DNA from: Pseudomonas cichorii | GTDB taxonomy: Bacteria > Pseudomonadota > Gammaproteobacteria > Pseudomonadales > Pseudomonadaceae | Assembly: GCF_018343775.1 (NCBI RefSeq) | Contig: NZ_CP074349.1 | Location: forward strand, 806,001 to 870,000 | DNA length: 64,000 bases | Reading direction: 5' to 3' | Part shown: one piece after another, positions 1 to 7,681 of the stretch | How positions within the stretch are numbered: position 1 is the first letter of the stretch | How the letters are laid out: each line of letters begins with the position of its first letter | Notes under the pieces: model-generated | What the model was told of the DNA's origin: nothing | Seen by the model: the letters and a program-made list of their open reading frames with translations, nothing else | Database searches by the model: none | Position numbers and translations under genes: made by a program

Positions 1-216
1 TATCGTGAAATGCGTCGGGCTTTGATAACTGAACATGCCCTGGTCTCGAGTGCGCTTCCAGAGTTGCTGCCATTGAGAGCTTCCTGCCGAAGCATCGAGT
101 GTTGCTCCATAGGCCTGCAATGTCTGCTGCGAGACTTCCTCAGTGCCCAATGCATGGGCAGTGCTGCTGAGCAGTCCGAACAAGACAAAAGATACTGCAA
201 CCGCGGGATACTGCAT
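1..216 (-). CDS. Secreted protein of unknown function (3' part cut by window edge)
   Basis: The minus strand opens at an ATG at 214-216 and stays open for 72 codons to the window edge, so only the N-terminus is present. AAGGAG sits about 6 nt before the ATG, a strong ribosome binding site that fixes the start. Residues 1-23 look like a Sec signal peptide (hydrophobic core VSFVLFGLL, then a small-residue cleavage site AHA), so the product should be periplasmic or exported. The mature start is LGTEEVSQQ, followed by a stretch rich in Q and W. I do not recognise the family. A diverged copy of the 70-bp element found upstream of the DUF6124-like genes lies about 75-150 nt upstream. Confidence 0.6.
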   Translation of the reverse strand, partial: MQYPAVAVSFVLFGLLSSTAHALGTEEVSQQTLQAYGATLDASAGSSQWQQLWKRTRDQGMFSYQSPTHFTI

Positions 217-292
217 GGCTGACTCCTTGTTGGTCGTGGCCCTGTTGACGGGCAGGAGAGAGGCTAGCAGGCGGGTAGAGGGTTTTCATGCA

Positions 293-365
293 CAGGCCCA
301 AGCGGTCGAAATTTTCTCGGAAATTCCATTCAAGGGAAAGACAGGCCTCTTGCTATTGGGGCTAT
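293..365 (-). repeat. Diverged third copy of a 70-bp upstream element
   Basis: This stretch is roughly 80% alike, by eye, to 7928-8000 and 10098-10170, sharing the runs CAAGCGGT, ATTTTCT, GGAAAT and TTCAAGGGAAAG and the ending CTTGCTATTG. In all three places it lies on the same strand, upstream of a minus-strand gene. It may be promoter or 5'-UTR sequence shared by unrelated genes, or the edge of a dispersed repeat. I see no clear -10 and -35 pair in it. Confidence 0.55.
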
Positions 366-433
366 GCAGCGCGGGTTTGTGACGAACTGATTGTGGGATG
401 CGATGTCTCACAGCCACTTCGGAGTTTCTTTTT

Positions 434-793
434 ATGGAAAAAATCAATCCTTTACCTCGCATGCGTGCATTCGCCGCGACAGTATTCTGCCTGCTTTTTG
501 TCCTGCCCGCTGAGCGCTCTTTCGCCAGTGAGCAGCCGGTCGAGCCTGACCCCGCACCTGCCAAATCCATTCACGGCAAGATAACCGTATACGGTTGCTA
601 CGCCGCCCGAGCCTCTGCGCTGCTTGGCGAAGAATTCACTCCGGAAAACAGAAGAGAGATCGAGCGACTCGCCCGTGCGCCCAGCTCGCGCATCACCTCA
701 AGCGGTGGCCCCAGAGACCTGAGCTACAGCCCGTTGCGGCTGAACATCGAGGTCAACGGGCAGAACCGCATCGAGGACATTTACTGCCAGTAA
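434..793 (+). CDS. Probable exported peptidase-inhibitor-like protein (I78 family-like)
   Basis: This is a 119-aa protein starting at the ATG at 434, with GGAG 9-13 nt upstream. Residues 1-28 form a signal peptide (core FCLLFVLPA, cleavage near SFA-SE), so it is exported. The C-terminal segment, with RLNIEV followed by IEDIYC at the end, resembles the end of the peptidase inhibitor I78 family, whose usual C-terminal pattern is RLN-hydrophobic-D/E, a gap, I and a terminal Cys. The preceding CYAARASALLGEEF is also I78-like. Two Cys remain in the mature part and could form a disulfide. The family call comes from motif memory only. The gene is a single unit convergent with the tartrate dehydrogenase gene. 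Confidence 0.6.
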   Translation: MEKINPLPRMRAFAATVFCLLFVLPAERSFASEQPVEPDPAPAKSIHGKITVYGCYAARASALLGEEFTPENRREIERLARAPSSRITSSGGPRDLSYSPLRLNIEVNGQNRIEDIYCQ

Positions 794-802
794 CACGCAC
801 GT

Positions 803-1894
803 CTATTCCCCGCGCTGCACCTGTTCCGCGATGGCCTTGCCCAGCGTAACCGTTGACCCCGTACCACCCAGGTCAGGTGTCAGTGGTGCATTCTCCGGCC
901 CTTGGGCCAGCACTGCTTCAATCGCCGACAGCACGGCAGCCCCGGCCTCCGCATGACCGAAATGCTCCAGCATCATGCCGCCGCACCAGATCTGCCCGAT
1001 GGGGTTGGCGATGCCTTTGCCTGCAATATCCGGTGCCGAACCATGCACCGGCTCGAACAGGCTGGGGAACGTCCGGTCCGGGTTGATATTGGCCGAAGGC
1101 GCAATGCCGATGGTGCCGGTACAGGCCGGCCCTAGATCGGAAAGGATGTCACCGAACAGGTTGCTCGCGACAACGACATCGAAGCGATCCGGGTGCAGCA
1201 CAAAATGCGCGGTCAGAATGTCGATGTGATATTTGTCGACCAATACCTCGGGGTACTGCTTGCCCATTTCCACGACACGCCCATCCCAGTACGGCATGGT
1301 GATGGCGATGCCGTTGGACTTGGTGGCTGAAGTCAGGTGCTTCTTGGGCCGACTCTGGGCCAGGTCATACGCATACTTGAGAATGCGGTCGACGCCGACG
1401 CGAGTCATCACTGTTTCCTGAATCACGACTTCGCGCTCGGTGCCGGCAAACATGGTGCCGCCGACGCTGGAGTATTCGCCCTCGGTATTTTCCCGCACCA
1501 CATAGAAATCGATATCCCCCGGCTTGCGACCGGCCAGTGGCGCTTTCACGCCGGGCATCAGGCGACATGGGCGCAGGTTCACGTACTGATCGAAGTCGCG
1601 GCGAAACTTCAGCAAGGAATCCCACAGCGAAATGTGGTCCGGTACGACATCCGGCCAGCCGACCGCGCCAAAGTAAATCGCGTCGTATTGCTTGAGGGTT
1701 TCAAACCAGTCATCCGGCATCATCTTGCCGTGCTCAAGGTAATAGTCGGCGCTGGCAAAATCGAACCAGTCCCATTGCAGACCGATCCCGAATTTCTCTG
1801 CGACGGCGTCCATGACGCGGACGCCTTCGGGCATCACTTCCTTGCCAATACCGTCTCCGGGAATGACAGCGATCTTGTAATTGTATTGAGTCAT
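803..1894 (-). CDS. ttuC: Tartrate dehydrogenase / decarboxylase (D-malate dehydrogenase family)
   Basis: This 363-aa protein belongs to the NAD-dependent beta-decarboxylating isocitrate/isopropylmalate dehydrogenase family. It oxidises tartrate and usually also D-malate, in the cytoplasm, with Mg2+ or Mn2+. The N-terminus has the family signature IAVIPGDGIGKEV. RENTEGEYSS (about residue 135) is the substrate loop, SNLFGDILSDLGP gives the metal-binding aspartates, and EPVHGSAPDIAGKGIANP is the nucleotide-binding segment typical of this subgroup. Length matches the family (about 360). A LysR-type regulator is transcribed divergently 87 bp away, the usual arrangement for tartrate or malate utilisation genes, so it is the likely regulator. 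IlvE or LeuB identity is unlikely because of the tartrate-type FFGAVGWP-like region. Confidence 0.88.
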   Translation of the reverse strand: MTQYNYKIAVIPGDGIGKEVMPEGVRVMDAVAEKFGIGLQWDWFDFASADYYLEHGKMMPDDWFETLKQYDAIYFGAVGWPDVVPDHISLWDSLLKFRRDFDQYVNLRPCRLMPGVKAPLAGRKPGDIDFYVVRENTEGEYSSVGGTMFAGTEREVVIQETVMTRVGVDRILKYAYDLAQSRPKKHLTSATKSNGIAITMPYWDGRVVEMGKQYPEVLVDKYHIDILTAHFVLHPDRFDVVVASNLFGDILSDLGPACTGTIGIAPSANINPDRTFPSLFEPVHGSAPDIAGKGIANPIGQIWCGGMMLEHFGHAEAGAAVLSAIEAVLAQGPENAPLTPDLGGTGSTVTLGKAIAEQVQRGE

Positions 1895-1981
1895 GGCATC
1901 GGTTCTCGTGCTTGTCAGGTGGTGTGCTCCAGTGTATTGATTCGTCCATCAAGCACAATTTGGCTTACGGGAAATCCATTC

Positions 1982-2899
1982 TTGAATTCAAGTAAAGAGT
2001 TGGTCACCAATACCGATGACCTCAGCTTCTTCAATCGCGTGGCGACCCACGGCAGCCTGACCGCCGTGGCCCGAGAGCTGGGCCTGTCACTGCCCGCTGT
2101 CAGCAAACGCCTGACCCAGCTTGAACAGCGCCTGGGCGTGCAACTGATCCGCCGCACCACCCGCAGGCTGGACCTGACGCCGGAGGGCGTGATCTACCTG
2201 GAAGGTGCCCGGCCAATCCTGCGCCAACTGGAAGAACTGGAAAGCGCCCTCGACAACCGCCAGCCGGTGCTGCGCGGCAAGCTGAGCATCAACGCCTCGT
2301 TCGGCTTTGGCCGACGCCATATCGCACCGCTGCTGTCCGAGTTCGCCGCCCAACACCCGCATCTGGAACTGTCGCTGCAACTCTCCAGCCTGCCGGTCAA
2401 CCTGCTGGATGCGGGGATCGACATCGACATCCGCGTGGGCGAACCACCCGACTCACGGCTGATCGCCCACCACGTCCTCGACAACCCCCGCATCCTCTGC
2501 GCCTCACCTGCTTACCTCGAACGTGCAGGCACACCCCAAGACGTCGCCGACCTCGCGCAACACAACTGCATCGTGCTCAAACAATACGAAAGCGACTACG
2601 CCATCTGGCGCTTCACCCGCGATGGACGCGAATACAGCCAGAAAGTCTCCGGCAGCTTGTCGAGCAACGACGGCGAAGTCGCCATGCGCCTGGCCCTGGA
2701 CGGCCACGGCCTGATCCTCCGCTCCCGTTGGGATGCCCAGCAACACCTCGCCTGCGGCGAGCTGGTCGCCGTACTGCCCGAGTACCACGCGCCGAGAGCG
2801 GATGTGTATGTGGTGTATCAGCATCGGCAGCATGTGCCGCAGCGGATATCGGCGTTTGCGCGGTTTTTGGGGCGGGAGTTGGGGGAGCGGTTTTTGTGA
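1982..2899 (+). CDS. LysR-family transcriptional regulator
   Basis: The product is about 305 aa. The N-terminal winged helix-turn-helix (VATHGSLTAVARELGLSLPA, then KRLTQLEQRLG) is followed by a LysR substrate-binding domain with the usual RLIRRTTRRLDLTPEG junction. This is the short, CrgA-like subgroup that often regulates a divergent catabolic gene. The start is uncertain. No ATG precedes the HTH, and TTG codons at 1982 and 2000 are candidates; GGGAAA about 9 nt before 1982 favours that one. The reading frame stays open far upstream across ttuC, but that part is antisense to ttuC and not a credible gene. Likely role: control of ttuC in response to tartrate or a related acid (inferred from position). 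Confidence 0.85.
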   Translation: MNSSKELVTNTDDLSFFNRVATHGSLTAVARELGLSLPAVSKRLTQLEQRLGVQLIRRTTRRLDLTPEGVIYLEGARPILRQLEELESALDNRQPVLRGKLSINASFGFGRRHIAPLLSEFAAQHPHLELSLQLSSLPVNLLDAGIDIDIRVGEPPDSRLIAHHVLDNPRILCASPAYLERAGTPQDVADLAQHNCIVLKQYESDYAIWRFTRDGREYSQKVSGSLSSNDGEVAMRLALDGHGLILRSRWDAQQHLACGELVAVLPEYHAPRADVYVVYQHRQHVPQRISAFARFLGRELGERFL

Positions 2900-2909
2900 T
2901 GGGTTGTTT

Positions 2910-2934
2910 GTGGGACCGGATTTATCCGGGAAGG
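2910..2934. repeat. REP-like palindromic element
   Basis: GTGGGACCGG followed by ATTTATCCGGG gives a small perfect hairpin (CCGGAT-TT-ATCCGG, 2916-2929) with the GTGGGA head typical of Pseudomonas repetitive extragenic palindromes. It lies 10 bp after the LysR stop, the usual position for a REP. Confidence 0.55.
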
Positions 2935-3003
2935 CGTTACTTCTGACGATGAAGATGCAGTGAGTGTCCAGACTTCTTGAAATAACCGCTATGAGCAAGG
3001 TCT

Positions 3004-3028
3004 TGGCCAACACCAAGGCTTTTTGCCC
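3004..3028 (+). terminator. Weak terminator-like hairpin after the LysR gene
   Basis: CTTGG-CCAACA-CCAAG is followed by GCTTTTTG. The stem is only 5 bp, so this is a tentative call. No gene is seen between 2935 and 3077. Confidence 0.3.
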
Positions 3029-3077
3029 CGGTAGAGCCGTCAAATCAGGAATTCAAAACCAGACAGCAATTTTACGG

Positions 3078-3158
3078 TTAGCAACTTGTCGAGGTACGCA
3101 AAGGCGCAGGATAGAGAACATTCGCGTCATAGAAAGCAGTGAACGGTGAATGCCTCAT
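3078..3158 (-). pseudogene. Remnant of a PIN-domain toxin gene (26 codons)
   Basis: The ATG at 3156-3158 overlaps the antitoxin stop (ATGA), the normal layout of a toxin-antitoxin operon. The frame reads MRHSPFTAFYDANVLYPAPLR, the familiar N-terminus of PIN-domain ribonuclease toxins with the first catalytic Asp in YDANVLYP. It then runs into TSTSC and a stop. A complete toxin would be about 130-200 aa, so everything after the first beta strand is lost. No further PIN motif is visible in any frame down to 2935. Confidence 0.7.
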
Positions 3159-3640
3159 TCGTACCCCATCCCCAACTCCTGTGCTTGTGCTGCGAGTTCA
3201 TCCATGGCATCCCTGCTTGCCTGGTCGCGCTGCTCTTTGTAAGCCATCAGGTCTGCGAATTTGATCCTGCGATGTCGACCTGTTTTTGTGTGCGGTAATG
3301 CACCTTGATCAAGGAGTTTTACCAAATGGGGCCGCGAAACGTTGAGCATGTCTGCGCCTTCCTGAGTTGTCAGTTCTGCATGAATAGGAACGACTTTGAC
3401 GGCATTGCCCAACGCAAGCTCACTCAGGATTTCGCCGAGTAAGCGCAGGGCGAAAGTGGGTAATTCAACGACTTTGCGTTGCTGCGTGTCATCAATCAAC
3501 TCAATGCACTGAGTTTCACATTTTGTCGAAAGAAATGCGGCTAACTGACGGCTTGACGCCACAGCCGCAGCGATTTCTTTCTGGGTTGGGAGAGCTATGC
3601 GAGAGAGGTCGACGGTGGTCATGAGTATTTCCATGTTCAT
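3155..3640 (-). CDS. Excisionase-type DNA-binding antitoxin (orphan)
   Basis: A 161-aa protein with a MerR/excisionase-like helix-turn-helix near residues 90-135: LTTQEGADMLNVSRPHLVKL, then a GRHRRI wing and YKEQR. The N-terminal half is of the type seen in antitoxins paired with PIN toxins. It would bind its own promoter and neutralise the toxin. The toxin gene directly downstream is reduced to 26 codons, so this is now an orphan antitoxin, possibly still an autoregulator. An alternative start is MTTVDLSRI a few codons in. Confidence is high for the HTH and moderate for the antitoxin role, which follows from the overlapping PIN remnant. Confidence 0.75.
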   Translation of the reverse strand: MNMEILMTTVDLSRIALPTQKEIAAAVASSRQLAAFLSTKCETQCIELIDDTQQRKVVELPTFALRLLGEILSELALGNAVKVVPIHAELTTQEGADMLNVSRPHLVKLLDQGALPHTKTGRHRRIKFADLMAYKEQRDQASRDAMDELAAQAQELGMGYE

Positions 3641-3725
3641 ACGACGTAACTGCGGTCGCTGATCAGCGCTTTATTTGAAAGAGAAAAACGCAATAGTCGA
3701 AATGATTGAGCAACAAAGGGAATAC

Positions 3726-4379
3726 TCACCAACTGCCGTAAGGAATGCCATATTTTTCAATGTAGCGTCTGGAGGCATCAGGCTGCTGATAGTAACGACC
3801 ACCTGACTTGCCAAGATGCGGACCCAGGGGTTCCACTTCGGCTTGAGTTCGGGTGACGTTGATTGCTTTGTTGCAACTGTCGCGTACCCACATCTGAACA
3901 ACACCGCCTGGGGCAAGGCCCACAATTACCGATGCTGTGAAACGAGCAGTCTGTTCTGGCTTCTGTGGACAGCGTTGGTGGGTTGATGCTTGCATGATTT
4001 CACGCGCACTTTCCGGAATATCAATCCAGGCCCGGTAAGTCTGGGGTTCTACGACTGACTGCCATCGTACGAAAATTCGTTTTGGCAGATCGGCCCCAAC
4101 TACAGGTTTTATGTTTCCCCCTATTCGATCCCAGCCCTTGGCTACCTCTGTGGCATCGCCCGGGTTGCCAGTACCTATTGCTCCGCCTCCGGGGCGCTCA
4201 AATGTCCTGTCCTGGATGTCCACCACAGAACTGTGTTCGACCAAACCTGGCATATAAGTGGGGGCCATGAAATCCAGACTCCACCATGCGTCTTTTGGAG
4301 AGCTTTTTCCCGGTAAGGCATCTGAGGCCTGACAACCCACTATTAAAAGTACGCCGAGCAGGGCTACGAAAACGCGCAT
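3726..4379 (-). CDS. DUF2931-family lipoprotein, probable immunity protein of the neighbouring effector
   Basis: 217 aa. The N-terminus MRVFVALLGVLLIVGCQAS is a lipoprotein signal with a lipobox ending in Cys16, so it should be membrane-anchored in the periplasm. The pattern WWSLDFMAPTYMP, RWQSVVEPQTYRA, GLAPGGVVQMWV and the final GIPYGSW matches the DUF2931 family as I know it. The start overlaps the stop of the DUF2235 gene (TGATG), so the two are translationally coupled. That pairing and the periplasmic location fit an immunity protein against a type VI lipase effector, as in other Tle-type pairs. No experimental evidence exists here. Confidence 0.75.
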   Translation of the reverse strand: MRVFVALLGVLLIVGCQASDALPGKSSPKDAWWSLDFMAPTYMPGLVEHSSVVDIQDRTFERPGGGAIGTGNPGDATEVAKGWDRIGGNIKPVVGADLPKRIFVRWQSVVEPQTYRAWIDIPESAREIMQASTHQRCPQKPEQTARFTASVIVGLAPGGVVQMWVRDSCNKAINVTRTQAEVEPLGPHLGKSGGRYYQQPDASRRYIEKYGIPYGSW

Positions 4380-5989
4380 CAGAATAGTGTCCAGTCAGGT
4401 ACGTGAGGGTGTTGAACCCTTATGGCATCTGCCGTAGGAGCATTGATATAAACGATACTCAAGCCTCCTCCTGTGCTTTTACCGAGAGGGTGGTTCCAGT
4501 TGGCTGAGGTATGAATGTACCGCACTCTGAGTAGCTGATCTTCTTCAGGTGTCGTGCTGTAGTCTCCCGTGAGAAATCTGTCACAGAGAGGCTGTAAGTC
4601 CGATGGAATGGCGTAGTCAGGATTCCCCTCATCAATCTCATTGAGTCGCACACCATTTTGTTTTGCTAGCTCATACATCACACGCAGGTACACCCTGGAT
4701 AACTTACCGCTCACCGACCGCTTGAGCTGCAAGCCAGCGTACACACGTTTCTGTCGTACCACACTCATGCGATCTTGTGGGTCTGCTGGTAATAGAGACG
4801 GGGGCGGTGTAGTTATTTCAAGCATCATGGCCGGCCAGCCTTTGCTAATCATCTTGGCTTTTTGCTGTTGGGCATCGAGATAGATCGAAGTGCTCTTCAC
4901 ATCCGTCGTAGCTCCAACTGAGAGCGCTTGCATAGGGCTTACCAACACACATTCTTGTGTTTCTTCAAGATACCCTCCTCCGATATCCGAGTGAACACCA
5001 GGCACAGTGATTTCAGAATGGTCGGGGCTGACGCGACTCAGAGCAAAGTTGGCGCGGCATTCATCACGAGCAACCAAATGAATGACATTAGTAAAATATT
5101 TGCGGTCCAGATAAAGCTTGATTCCAGGTGCAACAGCACTTTTTACGTTACCCAGGTTAGCTAACCCTGCAATAGAGGGCACGGTATCAAACAAGCCGAT
5201 AAAACCCATGTTGATATCGCTCTTGTACTGACCGCTAAAAGAGGAGCTAAAAGACTTACTGTTGCTACTTAGTAAACTCCCCAGAGGCCCTTGTTTGCAG
5301 CGAACGACCTCATTCGCAAAATGTCGTGCTGCAGCCGCTCCTCTGCTAAAGCCGAATGTATCAAAGGTCAATGAGCAGATTTCACTGTCTAGGTTCTCTT
5401 GAAGTAAATCATAAAAAAGCACGCTGATTCGACTAAATGCCAGTTTTACTCGCTCGGCTACCCCGGTATCACCACGACCGGTGCCGGAGCCCAGTAAGCT
5501 ATCTTTCTCGCCTGTACTAGTACCGATACCCTCAATATAGGCCATACGAAAGGCTATTTTTCGCTGTCCGTTCCCCTCTGTTTCCGGTGGTGCGTAATAG
5601 AGCTCGCTTAGCTTTTTAACGTTACTGGTGTCATTGCCATAGCTGCTTTCAGGGTCGGACATGAACGGTTTACAACTGGCATCGATATCTGCGGGTGCAA
5701 TAGGGTGATGGGCACCACAGAGCAGACCGGCAGCTGAGTTGTTTGCGTTGTTGCCAGTGCCATCGAAGAACACACCAATGCGCAGAGCAATCGCTGTTTT
5801 TTCTGGTGGCGGTGCGGGGCTTTTTCCGTACTTTTCGTATTCGGCCCAGCGCAGTGCATGAATATCGACTGGTTTAGCTTCTTCGTGGCGATAATTCTTT
5901 GGCTGGTTGGGTACGTATCCACTCATTCCTTGATTCCTGATTTTTTCTCCTTCGTAAAGCCCCAACCATTTATCTAACAGGGTTGGCAC
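4379..5989 (-). CDS. DUF2235 alpha/beta-hydrolase, probable type VI secretion phospholipase effector (Tle1-like)
   Basis: 536 aa from the GTG at 5987-5989. The DUF2235 fold shows FFDGTGN at residues 74-80, the nucleophile elbow GFSRG (Ser215) at 213-217 followed by AAAAR, a likely catalytic Asp in GLFDTVP (about 268) and HSDIGGGY (His333), completing a Ser-Asp-His triad. Tle1-type effectors with this motif hydrolyse phospholipids in the periplasm of rival bacteria. The immunity-like DUF2931 gene follows with overlap. No vgrG or PAAR gene is left nearby. The frame is open upstream of the GTG to the border of the IS element at 6065, so the true N-terminus may have been longer and been cut off by the insertion. 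Confidence 0.78.
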   Translation of the reverse strand: MPTLLDKWLGLYEGEKIRNQGMSGYVPNQPKNYRHEEAKPVDIHALRWAEYEKYGKSPAPPPEKTAIALRIGVFFDGTGNNANNSAAGLLCGAHHPIAPADIDASCKPFMSDPESSYGNDTSNVKKLSELYYAPPETEGNGQRKIAFRMAYIEGIGTSTGEKDSLLGSGTGRGDTGVAERVKLAFSRISVLFYDLLQENLDSEICSLTFDTFGFSRGAAAARHFANEVVRCKQGPLGSLLSSNSKSFSSSFSGQYKSDINMGFIGLFDTVPSIAGLANLGNVKSAVAPGIKLYLDRKYFTNVIHLVARDECRANFALSRVSPDHSEITVPGVHSDIGGGYLEETQECVLVSPMQALSVGATTDVKSTSIYLDAQQQKAKMISKGWPAMMLEITTPPPSLLPADPQDRMSVVRQKRVYAGLQLKRSVSGKLSRVYLRVMYELAKQNGVRLNEIDEGNPDYAIPSDLQPLCDRFLTGDYSTTPEEDQLLRVRYIHTSANWNHPLGKSTGGGLSIVYINAPTADAIRVQHPHVPDWTLF

Positions 5990-6103
5990 TTTTTCGGTCC
6001 AAGATGATAACCGCTCCCGACGAGGATACGAATGATGGCCTGGGGCCTCGTTTACAAGGTGGGCTGAACCGCCCCGGGTATCGCGGAGGCTGTTTTGTTT
6101 GAG

Positions 6104-7009
6104 TCAGGCTGCAACTGATATGGCTGCCTGACTCTGTTCGTATAGTGCCTCAAACTCGGCTGGCGGCCTATTTCCAATAGGTTCCAGCAGACGCTGATGG
6201 TTGAACCAAGTCACCCATTTCAGCGTTTCCCACTCCAGACTTTCTACACTTTTCCACGGCCCTTGCTTGTGGATCAACTCCGTCTTGTAAAGGCCATTCA
6301 TGGTCTCTGCCAGTGCGTTGTCGTAGCTATCACCGGTATTGCCAACCGACGGCTCGATACCCGCTTCGCCCAACCGCTCGCTGTAACGAATCGACAGATA
6401 TTGCGAGCCTCTGTCGCTGTGATGAACCAGCCGATGAGGCTCGGGCCGACGGACGTGAAGTGCCTGTTCGAGCGCATCCAGGACAAACTCCGTACGCATG
6501 TGTCGGCTGACCCGCCAGCCAACGATGAACCTTGAATAGACATCCACGATGAACGCGACATAGGCAAATCCCTGCCAGGTTGAAACGAACGTGAAATCGG
6601 CGACCCAGAGCTGATTGGGACGTTCGGCAGTGAACTGGCGCTTCACTAGATCCCTGGGATTGGCATTGTCAGGATGGGCTTGCGTGGTTTTCACCGTTTT
6701 GCCCCAGGTCACGCCGCAGAGACCCATCTCACGCATCAATCGCTCCACTGTGCAGCGCGCTACTGCCTGATGTTCGCGATGCATCTGCCGCCAGACCTTC
6801 CTGGCCCCATAGACCTCGTAGTTCTCCTGCCAGACACGATGAATCTGTACGGCAAGTGCCTCGTCACGAATCGCTCGGGCAGAGCGTCGTGAGCGATCAC
6901 GTAAACGTGCGGCATGGCACCGGTAAGCCGATGGAGACACTTGCAACACGCGGCACAGTGGCTCGACTCCAAAGCGCTGTCGGTGCTCGTCGATCAGACG
7001 CCAGATCAC
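6104..7009 (-). CDS. IS3-family transposase OrfB (integrase catalytic domain)
   Basis: 301 aa. The rve/DDE domain shows WVADFTFV (first Asp), HSDRGSQY (second Asp) and the late Glu in [15 protein letters not shown], with the HTH-21-like region [12 protein letters not shown] before it. It starts at a GTG that overlaps the orfA stop (GTGA), so it is made by translational coupling or as an OrfAB fusion by frameshifting. The DDE triad is complete. Confidence 0.92.
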   Translation of the reverse strand: MIWRLIDEHRQRFGVEPLCRVLQVSPSAYRCHAARLRDRSRRSARAIRDEALAVQIHRVWQENYEVYGARKVWRQMHREHQAVARCTVERLMREMGLCGVTWGKTVKTTQAHPDNANPRDLVKRQFTAERPNQLWVADFTFVSTWQGFAYVAFIVDVYSRFIVGWRVSRHMRTEFVLDALEQALHVRRPEPHRLVHHSDRGSQYLSIRYSERLGEAGIEPSVGNTGDSYDNALAETMNGLYKTELIHKQGPWKSVESLEWETLKWVTWFNHQRLLEPIGNRPPAEFEALYEQSQAAISVAA

Positions 7010-7314
7010 TTCAAACGACGGTCGAGTTCCGCCTGGGCGAAAAAAGCGCTAGCGACCTTGAGGATCTCATTGGCTCGCTTGAGCTCACGAACCTCGCGCT
7101 CCAGCTCTTTGATCCGGGGATCGGCCGGGGTGCTAGGCGTTGTGGGCGAAGAGGCCTTGCGGATCCAGTTGCTCAAGGTTTGGGCGGTGCATCCGATCTT
7201 GCTGGAAACAGCCTCGATGGCTGCCCACTGAGAATCGTGCGACTCGCGGACTTCGTAGACCATTCGCACAGCACGCTCACGGACTTCGGGGGAAAACTTG
7301 GGTGGCTTTGGCAT
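7006..7314 (-). CDS. IS3-family transposase OrfA (HTH_Tnp_1)
   Basis: 102 aa. The N-terminal helix-turn-helix ([14 protein letters not shown], then [16 protein letters not shown]) is followed by a leucine-zipper-like coiled coil ([16 protein letters not shown]) that dimerises OrfA and recognises the IS ends. Typical length for IS51-group OrfA. Confidence 0.9.
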   Translation of the reverse strand: MPKPPKFSPEVRERAVRMVYEVRESHDSQWAAIEAVSSKIGCTAQTLSNWIRKASSPTTPSTPADPRIKELEREVRELKRANEILKVASAFFAQAELDRRLK

Positions 7315-7418
7315 AGTGGCTCCAGTTTCTCAAAAGGTGGAGCCTCCGCGATACCCGGGGCGGTTCAGGCGGGCTTTTTACTCGCAGGTAGGTAAGTGTC
7401 TGAGCCCAGAGAAAATAC

Positions 7419-7441
7419 AAAACCTGCGCAATGCAGGTTTT
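7419..7441 (-). terminator. Rho-independent terminator of DUF6124-like gene A
   Basis: Hairpin AACCTGC-GCAAT-GCAGGTT flanked by A- and T-runs, 13 nt after the stop codon. The same hairpin follows copy B. Confidence 0.75.
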
Positions 7442-7453
7442 GTAATCCACACA

Positions 7454-7681
7454 TCAACGAACCGAAAGATCTTCCAGTGAACGATCAACCTCGGCCTTGG
7501 CCATCTCCACCAGATGGACGACAGACAAAGCCAGATGCCGATGCGAACCACTCAAACGGTCGCCGCTTTCATAGGCTGTTGCTGCGGCGCAGCTCAATAG
7601 CTCGGAAGCACGCACGAGCGCATCTTCAAGGTAGCGAGGGGAGAGATGACAGGGTGGATCCGGTGTGATCTTGAGCATCAT
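7454..7681 (-). CDS. Small DUF6124/DUF3077-like protein, copy A
   Basis: 75 aa starting with two Met codons (7676-7681). It begins MMLKITPDPP, a start common to small Pseudomonas proteins of the DUF6124/DUF3077 type. Two Ala/Leu-rich helices follow, LVRASELLSCAAATAYES and LALSVVHLVEMAKAEV. No catalytic motif or signal peptide is visible and the function is unknown. The protein is identical to that of copy B. The ribosome binding site TGGAG lies in a hairpin (7686-7703) in the leader, so translation is probably controlled. In this copy the leader is also open in frame from about 7831 into the gene, giving a possible 125-aa N-terminally extended form. That is not conserved in copy B, so I prefer the short form. 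Confidence 0.65.
   Translation of the reverse strand: MMLKITPDPPCHLSPRYLEDALVRASELLSCAAATAYESGDRLSGSHRHLALSVVHLVEMAKAEVDRSLEDLSVR

Larger units (their letters stand above)
6065..7367 (-). mobile_element. IS3-family insertion sequence (IS51 group)
   Basis: A 1303-bp element with a perfect 27-bp terminal inverted repeat starting TGAACCGCCCCGGGTATCGC at both ends, flanked by the 3-bp direct repeat GGC. It holds two overlapping minus-strand genes, orfA and orfB. It lies 75 bp upstream of the currently recognisable start of the DUF2235 effector. Both transposase frames look intact, so it may be active. Confidence 0.93.

Noticed and set aside
1337..1981. Upstream extension of the LysR frame across ttuC
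   Set aside because: It is antisense to ttuC and has no HTH; the LysR domain begins near 2000.
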